A stretch of DNA of 42,865 bases. It comes from an uncultured Bacteroidales bacterium. Its GTDB lineage: Bacteria; Bacteroidota; Bacteroidia; Bacteroidales; Bacteroidaceae. Positions 33,071 to 40,936 of the stretch are shown piece after piece. The position numbers and the translations under genes were made by a program. The notes below the pieces were generated by a model. The model was not told the DNA's origin. It saw nothing but the letters and a program-made list of their open reading frames with translations, and did no database searches. Position 1 is the first letter of the stretch. Every line of letters starts with the position of its first letter. The stretch spans positions 1 through 42,865 of the forward strand of contig CADAPC010000026.1 of the NCBI GenBank assembly GCA_902789725.1, written 5' to 3'.

Positions 33071-33412
33071 ATGAATGTGGATAATGCAAAATCGCAGATG
33101 CGAAAGGGTATGCTGGAGTACTGCATCATGCTGTTGCTCAGCGAGAAAGCATACTACACTTCGGACATCATCAAACGTCTGAAGGAGGCAAACCTGTTGG
33201 TGGTGGAGGGCACGCTGTATCCGCTGCTCACCCGACTGAAGAATGACGGTTTGCTGGGTTATGAATGGCAGGAAAGCACACAAGGACCTCCTCGAAAGTA
33301 TTATGTGCTGACCGACGAAGGCAAAGAAACCTTGGAGCAATTGGATGCGGCTTGGGGGGAGTTGGAAAGCACAGTGCACCAACTGAAAGACAGGCGGTTG
33401 CATATTGAGTAG
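33071..33412 (+). CDS. PadR-family transcriptional regulator
   Basis: A 113-residue winged-helix regulator. The fold is seen in MRKGMLEYCIMLLLSEKAYYTSDII (helices 1-2), VVEGTLYPLLTRLKNDGLL (recognition helix) and the wing QGPPRKYYVLTDEGKETL. It is the short form without a long C-terminal helix. The start at 33071 is chosen from the family; the frame is open further upstream through the promoter. It precedes two membrane protein genes on the same strand, the common PadR arrangement in which the regulator controls neighbouring envelope genes in response to stress. Confidence 0.92.
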   Translation: MNVDNAKSQMRKGMLEYCIMLLLSEKAYYTSDIIKRLKEANLLVVEGTLYPLLTRLKNDGLLGYEWQESTQGPPRKYYVLTDEGKETLEQLDAAWGELESTVHQLKDRRLHIE

Positions 33413-33483
33413 TCAACAAGTGAAGGAACACTTAATTCGCCAACAAAAAAAAGAATACATTAATAATTCAAATAATAAGACTC

Positions 33484-34215
33484 ATGGAAAATTATTCATT
33501 AAACATTGGTAATGCACTCAACACAGCTTGGGAATATGCAAAAAGATATGGCCTGCTCATCGCTGTTATCTATCTGTTGACTGGTATGCTTGCTGGCAGT
33601 TTGGGACACTTCTCGACTCCTGCCTTCAGTTATGATTATGAATCTACTCAAGCTCTTGCTGAGGCTATCAGTAGGGGTGACTGGGAAACAATGAGAAATA
33701 TTGCACCAACAGTCAGTTCGAGTACTCATTTTTTCGGGGTTGGCAGTTGGTTGGGTTACATTTTGAAACTCATTGTCAGTGTAGGTCTGTCCAATCTTGC
33801 CCTCGGATTGATGTCTGGGCGTTTCTCAGAAGTGACTTTCGATGCTTACAAACTTCCTTTTGTATTGTATCTGAAGGTATTTGCAGTTGACATCATTACC
33901 ACCATCATTATTGTCGTTTCCTTCTTTTGCTGTATTATTCCTGTATTTTTTGTGGCTCCTCGCATCATTTTTGCACCTGTCTATCAGGTGGAGCATCCAG
34001 AGGCAGGAATCTTGGAGTCACTCAGTGCATCGTGGAACATGTCATCAGGCAATACTTTATCCTTGTTGGGCTTAGGTCTCATCATCCTTGGCATCATGCT
34101 GGTGGGTTTATGTTGCTGCTGTATTGGTGTGTTCTTTGCTGGGGCTATCAAATTGTTTGCCTTGATTGCTGCTTACAACCAGCTGAAGATGGCACTGATG
34201 CTTAATGACAAATAA
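33484..34215 (+). CDS. Multi-span membrane protein of the PadR-PspC operon
   Basis: A 243-residue integral membrane protein with about five or six spans: near residues 22-42, 88-112, 127-165 (VFAVDIITTIIIVVSFFCCIIPVFFV) and 196-235. It resembles DUF975-like membrane proteins with a Cys-rich span (GLCCCCIGVFF). Function is unknown. It lies between the PadR and PspC genes on the same strand and probably acts with PspC in envelope stress. Its last codons are partly repeated downstream. Confidence 0.75.
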   Translation: MENYSLNIGNALNTAWEYAKRYGLLIAVIYLLTGMLAGSLGHFSTPAFSYDYESTQALAEAISRGDWETMRNIAPTVSSSTHFFGVGSWLGYILKLIVSVGLSNLALGLMSGRFSEVTFDAYKLPFVLYLKVFAVDIITTIIIVVSFFCCIIPVFFVAPRIIFAPVYQVEHPEAGILESLSASWNMSSGNTLSLLGLGLIILGIMLVGLCCCCIGVFFAGAIKLFALIAAYNQLKMALMLNDK

Positions 34216-34270
34216 TAAATCATAAATGAAGATGGCGCTGACGCTAAATGATAATTGATAAATGACAAAT
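34185..34270 (+). repeat. 43-base duplication of the end of the membrane protein gene
   Basis: GAAGATGGCACTGATGCTTA at 34185 recurs as GAAGATGGCGCTGACGCTAA at 34228, 43 bases on, with related AT-rich sequence (AATGACAAATA / AATGATAATTG) after each. The second copy would read KMALTLNDN, a ghost of the KMALMLNDK end. Confidence 0.7.
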
Positions 34271-34299
34271 AGTAACAATCATAGAAAAGAAATAGCCTT

Positions 34300-36180
34300 A
34301 TGAAAAAGAATATTACCATCAATCTTTGTAGCAGACTCTACCAGATTGACGAGGATGCTTACGAATTGCTGAGCCACTACACAGACACCCTGCGTGATTA
34401 CTTCAAGAAGCAGGAGGGTGGCGAGGAAACTGCGGACGACATCGAGGCACGTATCGCAGAACTGTTTGACGACCTGAAGGCACAGGGTGTCGAGGCCATC
34501 ACCATTGAGCACGTGCAGGACATCATCCACCAGATTGGCGAGGTGGAGGAGATTGCAGGTGCCGGCGAGGCTGAGGCATCGGGTCATTCCGGCCATGATG
34601 CCAAGCCGCAGCAACCCAAGAAGCCTCAGAACAACAAGAAGTTCTTCCGCGATTCGCAGAACAAGCTGGTGGCCGGCGTGCTGGCTGGCTGTGCGCAGTA
34701 TTTTGGAGGCACTGCCAACGCCTGGCGCTGGGGTTTCGTGATTCTCAGCGTGCTGTGGTTCTGCATCATCGGATTCTGGCCACTCACCTTCACCGTCCCC
34801 TTTGCCGCTTATCCAGTTTTCGGAATCATAGCCGTGCCTCTGGTCATTTTGAGTATCCTGTTCTCTGCACTCCCCGTATGTGCCTATCTGCTGGTGGTCA
34901 TCTTTGCCCCCCTGACGAAAACGGCTGAGGACACGCTGAAGATGAAGGGCAAGGAGGTGAATCCGCAGAATCTGGTGGCTGAGGTGCAGGAGGCTACCCT
35001 TGCCAAGGAGCGGAAAAAGAACGGCAAGTCTGGCTGGGACATCTTCGTGGGCATCATCTCCGTAGGCCTGAGCACATTCTTCACCATCGCCTTCATCGTG
35101 GCGCTGTGTTTCTTCGTGGCTTTCATGGTGGCAAGTGAAAAGATGGCCGACCAATGGTGGAACGTGTATGAGGCAGAGGATTTCCAGGCCATCTACATTC
35201 CTGTCATCTGCTGCGGTGTCCTGTTGCTGACATCCATCGGCATCCTGCTCTATTGCTCCATCCATGCGGCGGTGAGTTCCTTTGGCAAGACGAAGTCGAT
35301 GAGTGCCACGCAGCGTGTCATCTGGTTCCTCCTTTGGGTGGCATCATCAGTTGGTTTCGTCGGATGTTGGGTGTGGGGTGCAAGCAGGCTTGCCAAGGTG
35401 CAGTCGGCACGTTGGGATGCTCGTTCTGCAAGGGTGATAGATGAGTCTTTGACGGATGCGTTGGGCAATGTGTTCAGCAAGGAGGAATGGGACTTCTTCC
35501 AGCAGAACGGTTGGGAGATGATCACTGCAGAGAATGTGGATCGCTACACCTACATCGGCGAATACATGACGGGAGACAAGAATGTACGTTATTTGGACGA
35601 TTGCAACGACTACACCCCACTTGTTTACACTGCCCGTAAGCAGGAGGACCATTTGGAACCTGGCATCTACCGCCTCAGTGCTGTGGCGAAAGCGAACAAC
35701 GAGAGCAAGTTCATCTATCTTTATGGTGTGAGCATTGACGAGCAGACGGGTGACTCTACAGTGATAGCTGACCAAGTGCTGGAAATTCCTAATTGCGGTT
35801 TGGAGGGTGGAAATATTTGGGAAGCCTTAGGAGGTGAACCGAAAAACAAGGTGGTCACTAAAGAGTCCAGTTCCCTGACGGTAGGAGCCATTACAGTTCC
35901 TCTTGGAAGTAAGGTGACTGTTGAGAAATCTGAGCCTGTAAACGACCCTGTTCTGATGGAATATGTCAACAACATGTCTGACAGAACCAAACGCAGAATC
36001 CTTGGTGCCAATAACGGAAAGGGGTATGGCTGGAGTTATATCTACATCGACAACATCAAGGTGGATAATCCGAACACAACCATCTTCTATGGGGTGACTA
36101 CTGATGAGAACATCACGGGTAAGCCTGCCACCACGGGTTGGTTTTCTGCTACCGACTTCAAGTTGGAGAAGGTGAAATGA
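34300..36180 (+). CDS. PspC-domain membrane protein with large C-terminal extension
   Basis: A 626-residue inner-membrane protein. The N-terminal cytoplasmic part (1-110) has the Bacteroidetes pattern INLCSRLYQIDEDAYELLSHYTDTL with DDIEARIAELFDD. The PspC domain is at about 115-205 (LVAGVLAGCAQYFGG), followed by further spans near 247-278, 298-320 and 338-362. The last 260 residues are outside the membrane, start at VQSARWDARSARVIDES, and hold a beta-rich stretch (GIYRLSAVAKANNESKFIYLYG). I do not recognise this part. PspC proteins sense envelope damage, and the PadR gene upstream probably sets their level. Confidence 0.88.
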   Translation: MKKNITINLCSRLYQIDEDAYELLSHYTDTLRDYFKKQEGGEETADDIEARIAELFDDLKAQGVEAITIEHVQDIIHQIGEVEEIAGAGEAEASGHSGHDAKPQQPKKPQNNKKFFRDSQNKLVAGVLAGCAQYFGGTANAWRWGFVILSVLWFCIIGFWPLTFTVPFAAYPVFGIIAVPLVILSILFSALPVCAYLLVVIFAPLTKTAEDTLKMKGKEVNPQNLVAEVQEATLAKERKKNGKSGWDIFVGIISVGLSTFFTIAFIVALCFFVAFMVASEKMADQWWNVYEAEDFQAIYIPVICCGVLLLTSIGILLYCSIHAAVSSFGKTKSMSATQRVIWFLLWVASSVGFVGCWVWGASRLAKVQSARWDARSARVIDESLTDALGNVFSKEEWDFFQQNGWEMITAENVDRYTYIGEYMTGDKNVRYLDDCNDYTPLVYTARKQEDHLEPGIYRLSAVAKANNESKFIYLYGVSIDEQTGDSTVIADQVLEIPNCGLEGGNIWEALGGEPKNKVVTKESSSLTVGAITVPLGSKVTVEKSEPVNDPVLMEYVNNMSDRTKRRILGANNGKGYGWSYIYIDNIKVDNPNTTIFYGVTTDENITGKPATTGWFSATDFKLEKVK

Positions 36181-36193
36181 GGATTTCGGTGTG

Positions 36194-36223
36194 TCGGCGG
36201 GCGAACAACATTTCGTCCGCCGA
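36194..36223. repeat. Hairpin after the PspC gene, related to one at 36434
   Basis: TCGGCGGGCGA (36194-36204) pairs with TCGTCCGCCGA (36213-36223) with one G-U type mismatch. It could end the PspC transcript but has no U-run. The block TCGGCGG(A/G)CGAACAA...CCGCCGA recurs at 36439-36468. Confidence 0.6.
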
Positions 36224-36433
36224 TAATCTGTAAAAAGGTCATATCCTGTCAATGTTCATGTTACCGTTAAAGTTAATTTTATTGCTAAGGCTCATGTTAA
36301 TGTTAACTTTAGTTCTTAACATCTCCTTCTGTTGGTTTATCACTCTCGTTGCGACCTTGTCCCCTACTCTTCCACGTTACTGCAGCTGGTGGTTTTTCGG
36401 GTGCTTTCCGAGGCACTCCACGGGCAAAATCCT

Positions 36434-36468
36434 GTTCGTCGGCGGACGAACAAAATTTCTCCCGCCGA
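36434..36468. repeat. Second copy of the GTTCGTC/GGCGG hairpin
   Basis: GTTCGTC (36434-36440) is a perfect inverted repeat of GACGAAC (36445-36451), and TCGGCGG (36439-36445) can pair with CCGCCGA (36462-36468), so two alternative hairpins are possible. It matches the element at 36194. Confidence 0.6.
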
Positions 36469-36642
36469 AGAAATTTTTCTTGTCCGTTTCGTGTCCTTTT
36501 CGAATCTGCAAGCAAATGGCCGTTTTTATGTCAAAAAACTTGATTTTTGAAAAATGCCACCAAGCGAAGGCCCCCAAAAAATCAGCATTTTTAGGTATCA
36601 AATAAGTAAGTAAATTCAACTTTTTCAGGGAAAGTACCCAAA

Positions 36643-36818
36643 GAGTGTCATGAGTGTCACGAGTGTCATGAGTGTCAAACTCGATTTTCAACTCGCCTTT
36701 TTTTGAGCTCACGTATATATATAATAAAAATAAAATTTTTATTATATATATACGTGAACTTTTTTCGCCCATTTCGAAAATCAAGAATGACACTTGACAC
36801 TCATGACACTCGTGACAC
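36643..36818. repeat. Large nested palindrome with GAGTGTCAT repeats
   Basis: The left arm is four tandem 9-base units GAGTGTCA(T/C) (36643-36678). The right arm (36794-36818) is the exact reverse complement of 36654-36678. At the centre is a perfect 21-bp stem (36710-36730 with 36736-36756) with a 5-base loop, made of CACGTATATATATAATAAAAA and its complement. The intervening sequence is partly complementary too (CTCGATTTTCA against CGAAAATCAAG). Confidence 0.85.
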
Positions 36819-37015
36819 GCGCTGCCACATAAATTACTGATATTCATTATACTGCAAAAACCTCCTGCTATTCAATTTGACACTGTCCACAAATGCACTT
36901 TCATGCTAACCGACATTTCGTCAACGAGAACATTTCAAAACGGTGGGCACTTTTGATGAAGAATGCATGAATTATGACGAAAAACGATGGCGCATCGTAA
37001 AAATTGCGCACATAA

Positions 37016-37047
37016 GTTTGGAGGATTGAAATAAAAGCCGTACATTT
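37016..37047 (+). promoter_or_regulatory. Consensus promoter ahead of a gene remnant
   Basis: TTTG, 20 bases, then TACATTTG (37040-37047). An ATG at 37071 follows, but its frame stops after three codons. The next intact gene is at 37300, which may now use this promoter. Confidence 0.7.
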
Positions 37048-37078
37048 GTGTAAAAATCAGAAAGATTATTATGGATGA

Positions 37079-37284
37079 ATGAAAGTATTCAACTTTCTCT
37101 ATGGAGCCATCCACGATGTGAAATTTGACAGGCGCAATTTCTATAATAAGATGAAGCATCAGGAAATCCCGACCAACTTGACGAAACGGTCTTCAACTCG
37201 CCCAAGAAAGAAGCCTATCTTTTCAAATTCAACCCAGATAAGTACGAAGAACTAAAACAAAAAGGATTTAGATTGGAATTTTAA
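37079..37284 (+). pseudogene. Remnant of a Nudix/NrtR-type regulator (C-terminal winged helix)
   Basis: The frame from 37079 reads KVFNFLYGAIHDVKFDRRNFYNKMKHQEI. After a shift near 37165 another frame reads DQLDETVFNSPKKEAYLFKF and NPDKYEELKQKGFRLEF up to the stop at 37284. Together these match the C-terminal winged-helix part of Nudix-related regulators (RRNF, then LF-x-F and Y-x-x-L-x-x-x-G). The Nudix catalytic domain is missing and the frame is broken, so this is a decayed gene. The promoter upstream is intact. Confidence 0.7.
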
Positions 37285-37299
37285 CCGAAAATAGAAACT

Positions 37300-37746
37300 A
37301 TGTACGAAAGAGAATTTACACCAGACAGAATAACAGAGCTGAAGCCGAATGAGATTTTCGTGTTCGGCAGCAACCTTGCCGGCGCTCATGGTGGCGGCGC
37401 AGCCCGTCTTGCCTATGACCGCTTCGGAGCGATTTGGGGACAAGGTGTTGGACTGCAAGGTCAGAGTTATGCCATTCCCACGATGCAGGGAGGCGTGGAA
37501 ACCATCAAACCATACGTTGATGAGTTCATCCGCTTTGCCAAAGAACATCCGAAATTGAAGTTTTGGGTAACGAAAATAGGCTGTGGCATAGCAGGTTTTA
37601 CTGTTGATGAGATTGCACCATTGTTCTACCACGCTATTGATTGTAAGAATATCGTTTTGCCCAAGGAGTTTGATGACATCATACAGGACATCCACAACCG
37701 CTTTATTGATTCGTTCGACCACGATGCCGACCGCACGGAATGGTAG
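37300..37746 (+). CDS. Macro-like / A1S_2505-type protein, function unknown
   Basis: A 148-residue cytoplasmic protein. It contains PNEIFVFGSNLAGAHGGGAA, WGQGVGLQGQSYAIPTM and KFWVTKIGCGIAGFTVDEIAPLF. This pattern fits a small family found in bacteria and phages (I recall the name A1S_2505 phage non-structural protein), with an N-G-S/G-rich loop pattern like the macro domain fold that binds ADP-ribose. Binding of ADP-ribose or a related nucleotide is inference. It starts 15 bases after the Nudix remnant, and a small basic protein gene and a VWA gene follow on the same strand. Confidence 0.75.
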   Translation: MYEREFTPDRITELKPNEIFVFGSNLAGAHGGGAARLAYDRFGAIWGQGVGLQGQSYAIPTMQGGVETIKPYVDEFIRFAKEHPKLKFWVTKIGCGIAGFTVDEIAPLFYHAIDCKNIVLPKEFDDIIQDIHNRFIDSFDHDADRTEW

Positions 37747-37811
37747 AATTACGCTGATAGAAACATGGTTTCTTTCCACTCTCTTATAACAAAAAAGGTA
37801 AAACAGCAAGA

Positions 37812-37994
37812 ATGAAGAAACCGAAAAAGAAGGTACAAAAACCATTAAACTTGGATGCCATCAAAGCTATGAGGCGAGGTAATCGTGAAGCCGAGATGGA
37901 ACTGCTTGGCCCAGGCTTCCATTCGTATAATAGAATCCATAAGTCAGAAAAAATCTATACACGAAAAAAGAAGCACAAAGGAGGGTGGTTGTGA
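37812..37994 (+). CDS. Small basic protein, 60 residues
   Basis: A lysine/arginine-rich protein with KKPKKKVQKPLNLDAIKAMRR, REAEMELLGPGFHSYNR and IHKSEKIYTRKKKHKGG. I recall similar small basic proteins in Bacteroidales but know no function; nucleic acid or ribosome binding would suit the charge. It is 65 bases after the macro-like gene, on the same strand. Confidence 0.65.
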   Translation: MKKPKKKVQKPLNLDAIKAMRRGNREAEMELLGPGFHSYNRIHKSEKIYTRKKKHKGGWL

Positions 37995-38154
37995 CAGTTT
38001 TTTTTCTGCTTACTGATAGAAAATGAAACAAGGTCCACTCCTTTACATATAAAGCTAAGTTTTAGAGTAGAGCGGTTAGAAATGCCTTGAACTTATGCAA
38101 ACGGATATCATCCAATAAACAATCAAAGTTAAACCAATTAAAATCGTAAGAACG

Positions 38155-38880
38155 ATGGAAAAGCCTAACGAAACAAAGCAGACAAAAACACAGGTGTTTA
38201 ACGTCATCATTCTCGACAAGAGCGGTTCGATGGAGTGCATCCGCCAAGCCGCTGTCAGCGGATTTAACGAAACACTGAACGGCATCAAGAAGGCACAGGA
38301 GAAATTTGCAGAAACACAGGAACACTACGTGTCGCTGCTCACTTTCTGCGACTGCGAAAAGAAGTATGTATTCGACAAGGTGCCTGTCAGCGAGGCACGC
38401 CCCTTGACGATGGAAGACTATCAGCCCTGCTGCTGCACACCCCTGTATGACGCAATGGGGTTCACGCTGACTTCGATGCGGAACCATGTGCGGAACATAG
38501 AGGATGCTGTGGTTGTTGTCACCATCATCACCGACGGATTGGAGAATTCTTCCAAGGAATACACGGGGACTGCTGTCAAAAAATTGGTGGAGCAACTGAA
38601 GGGTGAAGGCTGGACATTCACCTATATGGGAGCCAACCAGGACTCCGTGGAGGTGGCTTTCAATCTTTCCATTCGCAATGCGCGCAATTTTGACTACTCT
38701 GCCCAGGGCACAATGGCTGGGATGGCGAAGGATGCCAGCACCCGCATGAACTTCTTCTCACGCCTGGCACAATTCAAGGAAGATGCAGAATATAGTGCAG
38801 CCATGCCCGCAGAGGAACGCCGTGCCCGCTACGCAGCAATGGCAGACGACGCATTTGACGAAGAAGAAAGCAAATCTTGA
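38155..38880 (+). CDS. VWA-domain protein (TerY-like)
   Basis: A 241-residue cytoplasmic protein with a von Willebrand factor A domain from about residue 14 to 190. The metal-binding MIDAS site is complete: D21-x-S23-x-S25 (DKSGSM), T95 (CCCTPLYDA) and D127 (IITDGLEN). The C-terminus is helical and acidic (PAEERRARYAAMADDAFDEEE). The best family fit is the TerY-like VWA group found with stress and tellurite-resistance proteins. No ter genes are in the window. It follows the small basic gene on the same strand after 160 bases. Confidence 0.82.
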   Translation: MEKPNETKQTKTQVFNVIILDKSGSMECIRQAAVSGFNETLNGIKKAQEKFAETQEHYVSLLTFCDCEKKYVFDKVPVSEARPLTMEDYQPCCCTPLYDAMGFTLTSMRNHVRNIEDAVVVVTIITDGLENSSKEYTGTAVKKLVEQLKGEGWTFTYMGANQDSVEVAFNLSIRNARNFDYSAQGTMAGMAKDASTRMNFFSRLAQFKEDAEYSAAMPAEERRARYAAMADDAFDEEESKS

Positions 38881-39227
38881 AGAAAGTCATCATGAAATCG
38901 AAGTTGCCTGTCCTTGACTTGGCCACACATCTGCATAGATGATGAATATGTTCAAAGGAAGGGGAAGCTAAGCCGAGCTTTCCCCCACCTTTCTCTCTGT
39001 CGCTGTAGGACGTGCCATGATGATGCCGAAACGCTATCAATCCTGACCTGTCCCGTTTCAGGGGCGGGTGTGCTGCCGACGAATACGATGGCACCAGTCA
39101 AGAGTTCATCTTTCTCATTCAGCACAATGCCTTCTATCTTTCAGCTATTGGCTATGATTTCCGGACAGTCGGCGGTATAGAGTTTGTCGACAGAATGCAG
39201 GTGCATTTTTCGCTACTGAATCTGTTA
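38881..39227. other. Intergenic region with a minus-strand gene remnant
   Basis: No intact gene. The minus strand between 39182 and about 39030 encodes parts of a carboxypeptidase-regulatory-like domain with an in-frame stop (listed separately). Nothing else with coding features was seen, and no clear terminator. Confidence 0.6.
39030..39182 (-). pseudogene. Remnant of a carboxypeptidase-regulatory-like domain
   Basis: The minus-strand frame reads LYTADCPEIIANS, a stop, then KIEGIVLNEKDELLTGAIVF and VGSTPAPETGQVRIDSV. The second part has the pattern G-x-V-x-N-x-x-x-x-x-L-x-G-A-x-V-F-V of the N-terminal plug-like CarboxypepD_reg domain of outer membrane proteins. There is a stop between the parts and no start codon, so it is a fragment. 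The neighbouring gene (39228-40235) belongs to the same general domain type. Confidence 0.5.
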
Positions 39228-40235
39228 CTATTCTTCTCGAATCAGCTGTTCCCTTATTCTTTCGGCGATTGGAAACATACCTGAATACTTCTTATAATCT
39301 TTCTGCAACAATTCTGACGAAGACGCTTCCTTTTTATCTGCATATTCATATTCTACAACGTAGAATACGTCTTCAACATCAATGTCCCTTACAAGATTAT
39401 CTTTTTTGTGTGCCAGTGTCAGATGCCGGTAACTGTTGAAAGATTTCAAATTGAAAACGGAAGGAGCATTATCATCATCATGTCGATATAATTCCGTTTT
39501 GTTGTGTCTCGACAGTACTTGCGTGTACCCGAATAGATTTATCACAAGCGTGTTCTTGGGCCACAAGGCATTTATAGACAATAGCATCTCTTTTCTCTCA
39601 GGAAACATCTCGCAACGACCTATTGATACAGTATCCGCGAAGACACCACCAGCCTTGATACTTCTCTTCTTGTCACGCATGGTTTCCTCATATAAAGTGT
39701 ATTTGTCAAGGAACGGAAGGGCTGTGTATCTGTCGCTAATCATCATGCTTCGTTTCTTCTGTGCAATGTCCTGCCTCTTTGACATAAAGTAATTCGTTAT
39801 GACATTACCGCAATGCACTTTTTTGTTTTTCGTGTTGATATAGAATTCCCGTATTCCGTCCATATAATACTTCAGGCATGAATCCACATGTTCTATACTT
39901 CTAAAATACACTTTACAGTGATAATACTTCTTTCTCTTGGCGGTGACAGTGACTTCAGACAATTGATGGGACGATGGAGACAAAAGGATGATGCTGTCCT
40001 CATTATAAACGAGACTCCGAGACTCGTAGCTTATATGAGAAATGTGATATTCACAGCCTTTCTGAAGAATGACATTTCCTCCCATGTCTGAGCGTCCTAT
40101 CACAGTTCCTTTAGCATCGTAGATAGTTGCATAGCTGACAGGGGTCTTGGTTATACTGTCTGCCAACATGACCTGCTGGGCAAATCCCACAAATCTGGTA
40201 AGAAAAAGAATATGAGCTAAGATAAAATATTTCAT
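39228..40235 (-). CDS. Exported protein with carboxypeptidase-regulatory-like N-terminus
   Basis: A 335-residue exported protein. The start at 40235 gives a signal peptide (MKYFILAHILFLTRFVGFAQ). Residues 21-100 form a beta-sandwich domain of the carboxypeptidase-regulatory type (DSITKTPVSYATIYDAKGTV, SDMGGNVIL, LSEVTVTAKRKK), also seen at the start of TonB-dependent receptors. The remaining 230 residues are unrecognised and contain KKRSIKAGGVFADTVSIGRCEM and a helix near the end. It is not a full receptor because it has no beta-barrel. Such proteins may be surface or periplasmic components. No neighbours suggest a pathway. Confidence 0.72.
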   Translation of the reverse strand: MKYFILAHILFLTRFVGFAQQVMLADSITKTPVSYATIYDAKGTVIGRSDMGGNVILQKGCEYHISHISYESRSLVYNEDSIILLSPSSHQLSEVTVTAKRKKYYHCKVYFRSIEHVDSCLKYYMDGIREFYINTKNKKVHCGNVITNYFMSKRQDIAQKKRSMMISDRYTALPFLDKYTLYEETMRDKKRSIKAGGVFADTVSIGRCEMFPERKEMLLSINALWPKNTLVINLFGYTQVLSRHNKTELYRHDDDNAPSVFNLKSFNSYRHLTLAHKKDNLVRDIDVEDVFYVVEYEYADKKEASSSELLQKDYKKYSGMFPIAERIREQLIREE

Positions 40236-40326
40236 ACTTCTGTTTTGGAAAGACACCCCTTTCAGGTAGTCAAATAATGGCCAACCCATCAATAAAATGT
40301 AGAGAAGGATGTTTTTAGGATAAAAT

Positions 40327-40367
40327 AAAAGCGTTGTAAATCAACGACTTGCAACGCTTTTCTCTTT
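40327..40367. terminator. Strong hairpin with T-rich flanks
   Basis: AAAAGCGTTGTAA (40327-40339) pairs with TTGCAACGCTTTT (40349-40361) with one G-U. It is followed by CTCTTTTTTT on the + strand, and on the minus strand by TTTTATTTTAT. It could work both ways, but no gene ends next to it, so it may be left from an element border. Confidence 0.6.
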
Positions 40368-40439
40368 TTTTAGCAGCTTAATGACCTGTTTGGGTTGAAC
40401 TTTGATTGACCACCCTAAAAGTCACCAAATTTTCGCTCA

Positions 40440-40465
40440 GCGGAGGGAGAGGATTGTGAACCTCT
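40440..40465 (-). other. Possible tRNA 3'-end scar (attachment-site candidate)
   Basis: On the minus strand AGAGGTTCACAATCCTCT is followed by CCCTCCGC, which looks like the T-arm and acceptor end of a tRNA-Ser type gene, but the T-loop has 8 bases rather than 7 and the rest of the tRNA is absent. Integrative elements of this group often enter at tRNA 3' ends. The call is speculative. Confidence 0.3.
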
Positions 40466-40928
40466 ATTCAAACCGCCTTTATTCTCAGGTAGTTGGCAAT
40501 CAGCCAATGTCTTTCTGTAACACAAAATGTAACACTTTTAGTCGCGTTGACCACGACTTGACCACCGCAGTAGTCTTCTTACGTGGGTGCAAAATTATAT
40601 AAAAACGAACAAACTGCCAAAAGAAGTGACTTAAAAAACTCTAACGATGGTTGAAAAACACCTATTTTTAACATATTCAACGCAGATTGCAATATATCTC
40701 CACATGGTTTTTGACAGAACGAATAGTGTTACATGTGTTACACAATATAATATAATAAGGTGTAATCAACTTGGAAAAGTTTCTGACAGAATCAGTTAGA
40801 GCATTGTTTGGTTTCAAGACATAAGTGATATAATAAACACATGTCTAAATCACAGACAAAATGGCTATGGAACAACCCTTAATCGACAAAAACTCCAGAT
40901 TTTATACTTCTTATTCGAAAAAAAGTCG

Positions 40929-40936
40929 TATCTTTG
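40929..40936 (+). promoter_or_regulatory. Promoter -7 element of the Fic gene
   Basis: TATCTTTG lies 28 bases ahead of the Fic start codon. No TTTG is found 20 bases upstream. Confidence 0.65.

Larger units (their letters stand above)
36181..37078. other. Repeat-rich intergenic region without an intact gene
   Basis: No coding gene is supported here. It holds two related hairpins (36194-36223 and 36434-36468), an AT-rich stretch with repeated ATGTTAA near 36255-36320, the large nested palindrome at 36643-36818, and a good promoter at 37016-37047. ORFs in this area cross these repeats and show no family features. Confidence 0.7.

Noticed and set aside
34279..35265. A 328-residue minus-strand ORF opposite the PspC gene
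   Set aside because: It is His/Gln/Asp-rich without a fold pattern and lies opposite a well-supported membrane protein.
36643..36678. Short GAGTGTCAT repeats as a CRISPR or iteron array
   Set aside because: The units have no spacers, and no replication initiator gene lies beside them. They form one arm of a palindrome.
40440..40465. A functional tRNA gene
   Set aside because: Only a T-arm and acceptor-like end are visible, with an 8-base loop; no anticodon arm can be found.
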